A stretch of 64,000 nucleotides of DNA from DATLFA01 sp039915945 (GTDB lineage: Bacteria > Actinomycetota > Acidimicrobiia > Acidimicrobiales > WLNW01): positions 66,876 through 130,875 of the forward strand of contig JBDSMH010000106.1 of assembly GCA_039915945.1 (NCBI GenBank). The letters are read 5' to 3'. Positions within the stretch are counted from its first letter, which is position 1; the number at the start of each line of letters is the position of its first letter. Shown piece by piece: positions 18,443 to 26,092 of this stretch. A model generated the notes under the pieces. That model was not told where the DNA came from. It did no database searches and was given only the letters and a program-made list of their open reading frames with translations. The translations under genes were made by a program, and so were the position numbers.

Positions 18443-19123
18443 TCAGTGCACTTTCTCGAGGCGGGCCACGAGTAGCCACGGAATCGGCCGGCTACCGAAT
18501 TCCCGGAGCGCGGTCAGCATGAAACCGTTGTCGGCGAAGACCGTGACGTACGCGCTGAGCGGTCGATGCTGACTGACGAAAGTCATCGACTATCCGTCGC
18601 GCTCGATGTGGTCCTCGACTCGGCGCTGTCGAAGGTAGGGCTCGCTGTACCTTGCGACATCGCCATCCCATGCTGCGCGGTCTTCGGCACTCGAGAACGG
18701 GTGCACGATCGCGACGCAGAACTGCCCTCCGCGGCGCAGCACGCGGGCGGCCTCGCGCACGGCCGACGCCAGATCGTCGATGTCGTGCAGCGACATGCAT
18801 GCGACAACCAGGTTTGCCACACCATCGGCGATAGGAACAGCCGCGGCGTCGGCACGAATGACCGGCACGGTTGGCTCGCCTCGACGGGCCGCCTGTGCGA
18901 GTGTCGGCGACTGTTCGATTCCGATGACCGCGTGGCCGAGGCGCAACAGTGCCCGACCGACCCGCCCCTCGCCGCAGCCGAACTCGATGGCGAGGCCCGA
19001 CGGTGTGGGCAGCACGGCCTGCAGTTCGGGCCACGTGCCTTTGGCGAACCCGTCGTGCGGCGATGTCCGCGCCCACGTGATCCATTCGTCGGCGTGCTGC
19101 TCCCACGCATCCCCCAAGGTCAC
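18443..19123 (-). pseudogene. Class I SAM methyltransferase interrupted by an in-frame amber codon
   Basis: The intact first part (177 residues from 19123) is a Rossmann methyltransferase: motif I AIEFGCGEGRVGRALL, motif II region AVIGIEQSP, and ACMSLHDIDDLASAVREAARVLRRGG. It hits TAG at 18590-18592 just after HIERDG. Reading on in the same frame gives the family's normal ending (MTFVSQHRPLSAYVTVF ... GFMLTALREFG ... WLLVARLEKVH) and a TGA at 18443-18445. The interruption is therefore one nonsense codon and not a frameshift. The truncated protein would lack the last beta strands and is probably inactive. Substrate unknown. Confidence 0.8.
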
Positions 19124-19160
19124 GGCGTCACCCTAGGCAACGGGACAGCCCTGCGAACTC

Positions 19161-19199
19161 GTTGTCACACCCATGCAATATCGTGAGCGTTGTGACAAC
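19161..19199. promoter_or_regulatory. Inverted repeat at the start of the sigma-factor gene
   Basis: GTTGTCACA (19161-19169) and TGTGACAAC (19191-19199) form a perfect 9-base inverted repeat with 21 bases between the arms. It covers the presumed GTG start of the sigma gene and lies 37 bases upstream of the divergent methyltransferase start. It could be an operator for both genes. Confidence 0.4.
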
Positions 19200-20193
19200 C
19201 AATCTGTACAGCGCCGATGGAGGCCCACTGCCGGCCGCACCGGCTGAGATCGAGCGCCAGATCGAGTCGCACCGACGCGAGCTGACCGGCTACTGCTATC
19301 GCATGCTGGGCGCGTGGTCCGAGGCCGAAGATGCCGTGCAAGAGACGATGGTGCGCGCCTGGCGATCGATCGCCGGCTTCGAAGGCCGCTCGTCGCTTCG
19401 TTCCTGGCTCTACCGCATCGCCAACAACGTGTGCGTCGACATGCACCGCGCCCCGCAGCGGCGGGCGCGCCCGATGGAGATGGGGCCGTCATCGACCAAC
19501 GCCGAGGCGGTTCTCGGGGCGCCTCTGGCCGAGCACAACTGGGTGCAGCCGGTTGCCGACGAGCGCGTGATTGCCGTCGATGGTGACCCGGCCGAGGTCG
19601 CCACCGCGCGCGAATCCATTCGCCTCGCGTTCGTGGCGGCGTTGCAGCACCTGCCGGCCAAGCAACGATCCGCGCTGATCCTGTGCGAGGTCTTGCGGTG
19701 GCAGGCCACCGAGGTGGCCGAGCTGCTCGATACCAGCGTGGCCTCGGTGAACAGTGCGCTACAGCGGGCGCGGGCGACCATGGCCGCCCTGTCGACCGAG
19801 TCCCTCGATTCGACCGTCGACCCGCAACACCAGGCGCTCCTCGTCCGCTACGTCGACGCGTTCGAGCGCTACGACATCCCCGCGCTGGTGACCCTGCTGC
19901 GTGACGACGTCATTCTGTCGATGCCTCCCTTCGACCTGTGGCTGCGGGGGGCCGACGAGTTGGCCGGCTGGTTCCTCGGCGAGGGCATTGTTTGCCAAGG
20001 CGGTCGGTTGTTGCCGATCGATGTCAATGGCACTGCCGGGTTCGGCAACTATCACCTGATCCGACCCGGCCTGTGGGAGCCCTGGGCCATCCAGGTGATC
20101 GAGGTGGCCGGCGGCAAGATCGTCGGTCACCACAACTTCTTGTACCCCGATCGCTTCGCCGAGTTCGGGTTGCCGGCTCGCATCGAAGAGTGA
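19192..20193 (+). CDS. ECF-type sigma factor with C-terminal SnoaL-like domain
   Basis: About 333 residues from the GTG at 19192; GTG at 19183 and TTG at 19162 are alternatives. Sigma region 2 is clear (RRELTGYCYRMLGAWSEAED ... SSLRSWLYRIANNVCVDMHR), and region 4 follows (LPAKQRSALILCEVLRW ... VAELLDTSVASVNSALQRAR). The last ~115 residues are a SnoaL/NTF2-like domain (LVRYVDAFERYDIPALVTLL ... GLWEPWAIQVIEVAGGKIVG). This is the architecture of TIGR02960-type/SigG-SigJ-like sigma factors, where the tail domain modulates activity instead of a classical anti-sigma factor; no anti-sigma gene is present here. An inverted repeat overlaps the start. Confidence 0.9.
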   Translation: MTTNLYSADGGPLPAAPAEIERQIESHRRELTGYCYRMLGAWSEAEDAVQETMVRAWRSIAGFEGRSSLRSWLYRIANNVCVDMHRAPQRRARPMEMGPSSTNAEAVLGAPLAEHNWVQPVADERVIAVDGDPAEVATARESIRLAFVAALQHLPAKQRSALILCEVLRWQATEVAELLDTSVASVNSALQRARATMAALSTESLDSTVDPQHQALLVRYVDAFERYDIPALVTLLRDDVILSMPPFDLWLRGADELAGWFLGEGIVCQGGRLLPIDVNGTAGFGNYHLIRPGLWEPWAIQVIEVAGGKIVGHHNFLYPDRFAEFGLPARIEE

Positions 20194-20207
20194 GCGGGTT
20201 TCCCGGG

Positions 20208-20454
20208 TCACAGGCCCCAGACAGTCGACGAGGCCGACCAGTTCGAGTAGCTCCCGGGTATCTCGATCGACGTTGGTCAGTCGCAGCGACCAGCCTCGGC
20301 GCCCGATGGACATCCGTAGCCGCAGGAGATCGTCGACCAGCGCCAGATCGCAGACGGCAGTGGGGCTGATCGCGCCGAGGGGGATCGACAGATCGCCGGC
20401 AACGAGAACGACGACCGCTCTCGGAGGTGCATCGGCGTCCGGCATCACCGGCAT
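20208..20454 (-). pseudogene. STAS-domain protein, probably frameshifted at its last codons
   Basis: The frame from 20454 begins MPVMPDADAPPRAVVVLVAG and continues with ALVDDLLRLRMSIGRRGWSL and LLELVGLVDCLG, the beta-alpha pattern of a STAS domain (anti-sigma antagonist-like). The uninterrupted frame then runs on to 19759, antisense to the sigma gene, which is implausible. Removing one G from the GGGG run near 20212-20215 gives a stop at 20208-20210 right after DCLGL, placing the end 14 bases from the convergent sigma stop. So a one-base insertion, real or a sequencing error, is likely. The conserved Ser/Thr of classical antagonists is not obvious. About 81 residues when corrected. Confidence 0.45.
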
Positions 20455-20498
20455 AGACGGATGGTGCGGCCAAAACTCACCGCATCAGGCGGGCCGGT

Positions 20499-20657
20499 TC
20501 AGGCGGTGGCGGCCTCGGGCTCGTGCGGGTTGTCGATCCAGTCGTCCTCGTCGAGGTGCTGCCACGGCTGACGCTCGGGATTGCCGAGGCTCCAACGGCG
20601 CTGGATCGAGCCGCCGCAGACCTTGCATTTGATGACGGGCTTGGATGACTTGGCCAT
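20499..20657 (-). CDS. Small CxxC protein, 52 residues
   Basis: ATG at 20657, TGA at 20499-20501. The sequence begins MAKSSKPVIKCKVCGGSIQR and continues with a tryptophan-rich acidic part (WQHLDEDDWIDNPHEPE). A single CxxC pair (C11, C14) resembles half of a zinc ribbon; with only two ligands it would need a dimer or other residues to bind metal. The base composition and codon pattern fit a real gene, and it has its own upstream gap to the monooxygenase end. Function unknown. Confidence 0.6.
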   Translation of the reverse strand: MAKSSKPVIKCKVCGGSIQRRWSLGNPERQPWQHLDEDDWIDNPHEPEAATA

Positions 20658-20788
20658 AGGTACTCGGTTCTCGACGGGTCGATTGCGTGATTGGTGAGCG
20701 CGTCGGGGCGGCGCTCAGGTGTACGCGACTCTGTATCGATTCTAGGTGGGCGGACGTCGCACGACCCTCTGCGGGTCGAGAATCAGGG

Positions 20789-22255
20789 TCACAAATGACC
20801 GAGGGGGACGCCGTAGTGGGCGTCGTAGGCATCAGGATCGGGTCGCATCGTGCGGTCACGAAACTCGGCCATGGTGTGGGGCCACTGGGTCACGATGCGC
20901 CCCGACGGGGTGCGGTAGTAGCCGTGACACGCCGCTTGCCAGACTTCGACCTTGTCGATGTCGCGTTGGAGCTCTTCGTTGTAGTGGGCCATGACGTCTT
21001 TGCGAACGTCGATCCACGCAAGGCTCTCGTCGGTCATGCGCTCGAGTTGGCGCAGGATGTAGGCCACCTGGCACTCGATCATGAACAAGATCGAGCCGTT
21101 GTTGGTGTTGGGCCCGTACAGCATGAACAAATTGGGGAAGCCCGCAGTGGTGATGCCCAGATATGCCTGCGCGCCATCGTCCCACGCTTCGTTTATGTGT
21201 TGCCCACCGCGTCCGACAACGTCGAGCGCCGACAGGTAGCGCGTCGTCTTGAAGCCAGTGCCGAGGATGATGGTGTCAACCGCACGCTCGACGCCGTCGA
21301 CGGTCACGATGGCGGCCGGGGCGATGCGCTGGATTGCCTCGGTCACCAACTCGACATTGGGTTGGTTGTAGATGGGGTAATACTCGTTGGACGACAACGG
21401 TCGATGGCATCCCCACGGCACGTGCGGCGTGAGCTTGCGCCGCACTTCCGGATCGATGACAGTTTCGAGATTGCGCAGACCCGCTTCTTCGGCGGCCTTC
21501 AACATCGCGGGATCGGAGAACGTGATGACGCCCTCGACGCGTCGCCATACGTCCCAGCGCAGCTGTCGCGCCGCGATCGGGTTGGCGCGGAACTCGTCGA
21601 GTTGCTCGGGGGTGAAGGTCTCGTCGACCTTTGGCAACACCCAGTTGGCCGAACGTTGAAACACGTCGAGGTGGCCTGCTCTGCCGGCGACCGTGGGCAG
21701 GAACTGCACGGCGCTCGCCGCAGTGCCGATCACTGCTACCCGCTCGCCGTTGAGATCGTGATCGTGGTCCCAACGCGCCGAATGGAACATGGTGCCGGCG
21801 AACGAATCGAGGCCGGCGATGTCGGGATAGTTGAGGTCGTTGAACATGCCGAGCGCACTGATCACGATGTCGGCCTGGATCTCTTCGCCGGTGCCGGTGA
21901 TCACCCGCCAGAGGGTGCACTCGTCGTCCCAATAGGCGCTGGTGACTTCGGTCGAAAGTCGGAGGTGCGGTGCGAGGTCGTACTTGTCGACGCAGTGTTG
22001 CATGTACTCGAGAATTTCGGGCTGCGTCGCATACGGACGAGACCAATCACGTTTGATCTCGAACGAGAACGAATAGAGGTGCGACTGCACATCGCACGCG
22101 CAACCGGGATAGCGGTTGTGAAACCACGTGCCACCGATGGCGGGTGCCTTGTCGAGTATGACGAAGTCGTCGTAGCCGGCGTGCTTGAGGCGAATGCCCG
22201 CACAGATGCCGCCCGGACCCGCGCCGATGATCACCACACGTTTGCGCTTGTTCAT
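20789..22255 (-). CDS. Flavin-containing Baeyer-Villiger-type monooxygenase
   Basis: 488 residues. N-terminal FAD Rossmann motif VVIIGAGPGGICAGIRL; the Baeyer-Villiger fingerprint FxGxxxHxxxW is present as FAGTMFHSARW near residue 150; the NADPH-binding motif follows as VAVIGTAASAVQFLP. Another conserved block is GGTWFHNRYPGCACD. These enzymes insert oxygen beside a ketone, using FAD and NADPH. Length matches the family. It is monocistronic in appearance; with the P450s and LLM oxidoreductases elsewhere in the window it fits oxidation of cyclic or steroid-like compounds, but the substrate cannot be named. Confidence 0.92.
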   Translation of the reverse strand: MNKRKRVVIIGAGPGGICAGIRLKHAGYDDFVILDKAPAIGGTWFHNRYPGCACDVQSHLYSFSFEIKRDWSRPYATQPEILEYMQHCVDKYDLAPHLRLSTEVTSAYWDDECTLWRVITGTGEEIQADIVISALGMFNDLNYPDIAGLDSFAGTMFHSARWDHDHDLNGERVAVIGTAASAVQFLPTVAGRAGHLDVFQRSANWVLPKVDETFTPEQLDEFRANPIAARQLRWDVWRRVEGVITFSDPAMLKAAEEAGLRNLETVIDPEVRRKLTPHVPWGCHRPLSSNEYYPIYNQPNVELVTEAIQRIAPAAIVTVDGVERAVDTIILGTGFKTTRYLSALDVVGRGGQHINEAWDDGAQAYLGITTAGFPNLFMLYGPNTNNGSILFMIECQVAYILRQLERMTDESLAWIDVRKDVMAHYNEELQRDIDKVEVWQAACHGYYRTPSGRIVTQWPHTMAEFRDRTMRPDPDAYDAHYGVPLGHL

Positions 22256-22306
22256 AGCGCCGACAGTTCTACCACCCGTCGATTCGACCGGCCCACGGGG
22301 GATGCC

Positions 22307-22930
22307 TCACGCCGCGGATTCCATCGCCAGCAGCGCGCGTTTGGTGTCCGTGCCGCCCAGGTACTGCCCGATGGACCCGTCGCGGCGCACCACCCGGTGG
22401 CACGGGACGAGGATCGGTAGGGGGTTGGTGGCGCAGGCGCTGCCCACGGCGCGCACCGCCGCCGGACTGCCGGCCGCGGCAGCGATCGCAGAGTAGCTGG
22501 CGGTCGTCCCGTACTCGATGTCGCGCAAGTGCACGAGCACGTTGCGGCGGAAGCCATGCGACAGCTGGAGGTCGAGGGGCAATTCGAAACGCTGGCGCCG
22601 ACCCGCGAAGTATTCGTCGAGTTGTGCGGCGGCGCGATCGAGGCGTTGCGGCGCCTGCAGGATGCGGGGGCTGATGGTCGCCGCGAGATTCGACAGCACT
22701 GCGTCGTGACCTTCGAGATCGAAGGCCACGCGAACCATGCCCTGCGTCGTCGCCGCCAAGAGCAGCGCACCGTACGGGCTATCGACGGTGCGGTAGCAGA
22801 CGTCGAGCAGCCCATCGCGCTCGGCGTCGTTCACGAGTCGCTCGTGCAGTCGGACCACGGTGTCGGTATCCGGCAGCATGATCGAGTCGAACAGCTCGTT
22901 GATCATCTCGGTGTCGTTCATCATCGTCAT
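22307..22930 (-). CDS. ogt: Methylated-DNA--protein-cysteine methyltransferase
   Basis: 207 residues. The C-terminal half carries the alkyl-acceptor motif PCHRVVR (Cys near residue 178), preceded by YGTTASYSAIA and AVGSACATNPLPI, and followed by GQYLGG. The protein repairs O6-alkylguanine by irreversible transfer of the alkyl group to its own cysteine. The N-terminal ~100 residues include an extension with no clear family. Its ATG overlaps the stop of the sigma-factor gene (ATGA, 22927-22930), so the two are coupled, hinting that this sigma gene is part of an alkylation or stress response. Confidence 0.92.
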   Translation of the reverse strand: MTMMNDTEMINELFDSIMLPDTDTVVRLHERLVNDAERDGLLDVCYRTVDSPYGALLLAATTQGMVRVAFDLEGHDAVLSNLAATISPRILQAPQRLDRAAAQLDEYFAGRRQRFELPLDLQLSHGFRRNVLVHLRDIEYGTTASYSAIAAAAGSPAAVRAVGSACATNPLPILVPCHRVVRRDGSIGQYLGGTDTKRALLAMESAA

Positions 22931-23424
22931 TCGTTTCCTCTTGTGTAGTTCTTTCGTAGGTTCGCGATGCCGTCGGCGGCGCTACGACGCGCCGCGGCTT
23001 CGTTGGTCTCGAGCAACGGGGCGACTGCGGCATAGGGGAGGTCCGCGAGATAGTGATAGATGACGGCGCCCCGTTGCTTCTCCGGCAAGGCAAGTAGGGC
23101 CGCCCGCAGATCGGCGTCGATGCCAGGCAGGGAATCGTCGCTCGACAAAGTCTCGGGCAACGACGCTGTCGGTTGCGGCGCCCGGGTCTTGGCGCGTATC
23201 TGGTCTAGCGCTTTGCGGTACGCGATGGTCACGAGCCAGCCGCGGATGTTGCTGTCGGCTCTGAGGCCGGGATACGCCCGTAGCGCGGCCACGAACGTCT
23301 CCGACCACGCGTCGTCGGCGTCGACCGAACTCAACATGGAGCGGCACACCCGCAACACGACGGCCCCGTGTTCGGTCACGATCTCTTCGAACGGTCGCAC
23401 GATCGTTTCAGCGAGCACAGTCAC
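22927..23424 (-). CDS. ECF sigma factor coupled to ogt
   Basis: 165 residues. Region 2: LRVCRSMLSSVDADDAWSET and NIRGWLVTIAYRKALDQIR; region 4: ALLALPEKQRGAVIYHYLAD and VAPLLETNEAAARRSAADGI. No anti-sigma factor is adjacent. The stop overlaps the ogt start by four bases. In region 4 the usual SVKSR/L recognition-helix sequence is replaced by EAAARRSAADG, seen in a sigma subgroup that accompanies MGMT-type genes. The pair probably forms one regulated unit in which the sigma factor controls a DNA-repair protein. Confidence 0.85.
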   Translation of the reverse strand: MTVLAETIVRPFEEIVTEHGAVVLRVCRSMLSSVDADDAWSETFVAALRAYPGLRADSNIRGWLVTIAYRKALDQIRAKTRAPQPTASLPETLSSDDSLPGIDADLRAALLALPEKQRGAVIYHYLADLPYAAVAPLLETNEAAARRSAADGIANLRKNYTRGNE

Positions 23425-23462
23425 ATCAGGTCAACGAACCAGCGTTGCCTTGCGTGAGGCCG

Positions 23463-24452
23463 TCAGAGCCATTCTTTGTGGCGGAACAACCCGTAGAGAC
23501 CACCGGACAACAAGATGACGAGCGCTGCCGACAGAGCCACGCCCCAATCCTTGCCCGAGCCGGGATACGGCACGTTCATGCCGTAGTAGCCGGTGATGAG
23601 CGTCGGCACCGCGATGATCGCCGCCCAGCTCGTCACCTTCTTCATCACTTGGTTCTGCCGGTAGTCGCGGAGGCTGATGTTCGTCTCCACGATCGTGGCG
23701 ACGAGATCGCGCAACGCATCGGTCGACTCGGTGACGCGCAGGATGTGGTCGTAGACATCCTGAAAGTACGGGTACAGCTCGGGCGACACGGCCGCGTGTT
23801 CACGGCGCATGAGGCCGCTGATCGCCTCGCGCATGGGGACGACGAGGCGATGGAACCGCACGAGCGCGCGTCGCATCTGGAACCAGTGTCGTTGCTGTGA
23901 GGGATTGAGGGGATTGTCGGAGAAGATGCCTTCGCTGATCTCGTCGTAGAAGTCGTCGAATGCCTGCACGGTCTCGAAGTAGCTGTCGACGACCACGTCG
24001 AGCAGGCCGTAGAGCAAGAACGTGACGCCGTTGTGGAGCAAGTCGGGCGAGCGGTCCCACCGTCGCAACACAGGCCCCATCGGAAAGCCTTCGTCCTTGC
24101 GCACCGTGATCAACCAGCGGCCGCCGATGAACGCGTCGATCTCCGTTTCGTCGAGTCCGCCCTCTTCAGTGTTGACGCGCACTGCGTGGCACGACAAGAA
24201 GAGGTGGCTCTCGTAGTGGTCGAGCTTGGGACGCTGGTGCTCACCGAGCGCGTCTTCGACTGCGAGCTCGTGCAGGCCCAGTTCACTCGCGAGCTCGTGC
24301 AGCTGTTCTTTGGTCGGTGCGCAGAAGTCGACCCATACGACCGTGTCGGCCTCCTCGAGAAAGTCGGAGACTTTCGCGACCTCGAAGTCTTCGGCGTCGA
24401 GGACACCTTTTCGGTAGGCGCGCGTGTGGCAATGCCCCATCGACTGCATCAC
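23463..24452 (-). CDS. corA: CorA-family Mg2+/Co2+ transporter
   Basis: 329 residues. A large cytoplasmic alpha/beta N-terminal domain with a long acidic stalk helix is followed by two C-terminal membrane helices; the signature YGMN at the end of the first (TLITGYYGMNVPYPGSGKDW) forms the ion-selectivity filter. The final cytoplasmic tail is short and basic (FRHKEWL). It forms pentamers that move Mg2+ or related divalent cations. The start overlaps the stop of the upstream peptidoglycan-binding-like gene (ATGA, 24449-24452), an unusual partner. Confidence 0.93.
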   Translation of the reverse strand: MMQSMGHCHTRAYRKGVLDAEDFEVAKVSDFLEEADTVVWVDFCAPTKEQLHELASELGLHELAVEDALGEHQRPKLDHYESHLFLSCHAVRVNTEEGGLDETEIDAFIGGRWLITVRKDEGFPMGPVLRRWDRSPDLLHNGVTFLLYGLLDVVVDSYFETVQAFDDFYDEISEGIFSDNPLNPSQQRHWFQMRRALVRFHRLVVPMREAISGLMRREHAAVSPELYPYFQDVYDHILRVTESTDALRDLVATIVETNISLRDYRQNQVMKKVTSWAAIIAVPTLITGYYGMNVPYPGSGKDWGVALSAALVILLSGGLYGLFRHKEWL

Positions 24453-25108
24453 TCGCCCGTGAAGTTCGGCTCGAAGCTGAATGTCCTCGAGTCGCCACGA
24501 CCACTGTCGAGCACGATGAAGCCGATGCGGCTGCCTGCCGAAGTGGCGCCGATGGGGATCGAGCTGAGCGAGATCGTCCGCGTGGGTGCCAGCTCTGATT
24601 CGGCGAAGAAATTCTGGTCCATATCGATCGAGCTCGTGGGTCCGGTCACGGTCAGCTCGGCCAGTAGCTCACCGGGAGCGAAGGGCGTGCCCTGGGTCAT
24701 CACCAAGTCGAAATGAATGCGATCGGTGTCGTGGCTGTAAAAGGGCGTGGTGCTGAAGAAGATGCGATCGGCCGAGAGGTCATGGCTGTCGCCGCCCCCA
24801 CCACCGCCGCCACCGCGATGCGGGCGCTCCCGATTGTGTCCGCCCGGGACGCCGAAGGCGCCGTGCAACAGGCCCCACGTCTGGTTGCCGACCACACCGT
24901 CGGCGGTGGCGCCGGCCGAACTCTGCGCCGCCTTGACCGCGGCTTCGGTGAGCGGCCCGAAGATGCCGTCGATCGAACCCGGGTCGAATCCGTTGTCGAT
25001 CAAGCGTTGTTGGAGATACGACACCCAGCCGGTGGGCGGATCGGTGTCCGTGTCATGGATGTACAGCGTGATGAAATTGGCAGGATTGAACTCTGACTCG
25101 TCGCTCAT
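24449..25108 (-). CDS. Peptidoglycan-binding-like domain protein
   Basis: 219 residues. Residues about 30-85 form a PG_binding_1 module (LQQRLIDNGFDPGSIDGIFG ... AAVKAAQ ... VVGNQTWGLL). A Gly/His/Arg linker with eight consecutive glycines separates it from a C-terminal beta-rich domain (about 115-219; FFSTTPFYSHDTDRIHFDLV). There is no signal peptide, so either it stays in the cytoplasm or it leaves by another route. It is coupled to corA by a four-base overlap. Specific role unknown; the poly-Gly linker suggests independent domains. Confidence 0.72.
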   Translation of the reverse strand: MSDESEFNPANFITLYIHDTDTDPPTGWVSYLQQRLIDNGFDPGSIDGIFGPLTEAAVKAAQSSAGATADGVVGNQTWGLLHGAFGVPGGHNRERPHRGGGGGGGGDSHDLSADRIFFSTTPFYSHDTDRIHFDLVMTQGTPFAPGELLAELTVTGPTSSIDMDQNFFAESELAPTRTISLSSIPIGATSAGSRIGFIVLDSGRGDSRTFSFEPNFTGE

Positions 25109-25148
25109 GTCGCTGAGTATGTGCTTGGCCGTAGCGGCAAAGCAACGA

Positions 25149-26006
25149 TCAGAGGGTCTTCGGTCGGTTGACGAATCGACGAGCGGTGGGGGAGAAGAAC
25201 CACCCGGCGCCGGCCTTGGTGCCGCCGTCGACGGGAATGTTGTGTCCGGTCACGAAGCCCGACATGTCCGAGGCGAGGAAGAGCGCGACCCGCGCCTGAT
25301 CTTCCGGCCAGCCGAGGCGGCCCACCGGTGCCCATGACGGCCAGAGATGATCGGCGTCTTCGAATCCGGTGAGATAGTCGACCTGTGGCGTCTGCGTGAG
25401 GTCGGGCCCGATTGCGTTCACGCGGATGCCATGGCGACCCATGTTCACTGCGAGGTTCGTGGTGAAGTGCGCGACCGCCGCCTTCATCGCTCCATAGACA
25501 GGCTCGCCCGGATAGCCGCGCAGGCCTTCGACGGAGTGCACGTTGACGATCGTGCCGTGGTGGTGCTCGATCATCGATCCGATGAACGCGTGGGTGACCG
25601 AGAAGAAGTGCTCGAGATTGATCGCATACATCGCATTCCACGACTCGGGTGACGAGTCTTGGAACCGCACGAGCGGGCGATAGTCGCCGACGTTGTTGAT
25701 CAGTACGTCGATGCGGCCGTGATGGCTCAGCACAGTTTCGGCGAGACGATCGACGTCGGGTTGCTTGGTGACATCGACAACGTGCGCCCGCACGGTGCCA
25801 CCACCCGCTTCGATCTCGGCCCGTTTGCGCTCGGCGCGCTCAGGGTCGATCTCGGCGATCTCGACGATCGCGCCGTGTTCGGCGAAGAGCCGCGACACTG
25901 CGCCGCCGATGCCGTCACCTCCGCCGGTGACCACGGCGACCTTGCCGTCGAGCAGTCGATTCCAGTTTTCGATCGGGGTGACGTCAGTCGGTTGTTGTGA
26001 GCTCAT
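25149..26006 (-). CDS. SDR-family oxidoreductase
   Basis: 285 residues. Classical SDR motifs: cofactor loop TGGGDGIGGAV, NNVGD, catalytic Ser in VNVHSVEG, and YGAMK (Tyr/Lys), plus the C-terminal end GTKAGAGWFF. The acidic residue after strand 2 (EIAEIDPER) suggests NAD rather than NADP. The C-terminal part (SFVVG/GFVTG-type signature, then VDGGTKAG..W) is close to that of the SDR at 40039-40959, so the two are likely paralogues acting on related alcohols or ketones. It is divergent from the GlcD-type oxidase. Confidence 0.88.
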   Translation of the reverse strand: MSSQQPTDVTPIENWNRLLDGKVAVVTGGGDGIGGAVSRLFAEHGAIVEIAEIDPERAERKRAEIEAGGGTVRAHVVDVTKQPDVDRLAETVLSHHGRIDVLINNVGDYRPLVRFQDSSPESWNAMYAINLEHFFSVTHAFIGSMIEHHHGTIVNVHSVEGLRGYPGEPVYGAMKAAVAHFTTNLAVNMGRHGIRVNAIGPDLTQTPQVDYLTGFEDADHLWPSWAPVGRLGWPEDQARVALFLASDMSGFVTGHNIPVDGGTKAGAGWFFSPTARRFVNRPKTL

Positions 26007-26092
26007 GACGGCATCCTTGCATCAACGAGCTACCGGCGTCGGCGGACCGTCGGCAGGGCTGAGCACAGTCGCTACCTGTAGATTCGATTTTC

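Noticed and set aside
20687..22420. A 577-codon plus-strand frame over the monooxygenase
   Set aside because: The minus strand has the FAD and Baeyer-Villiger motifs; the plus frame has none and runs across two gene boundaries.
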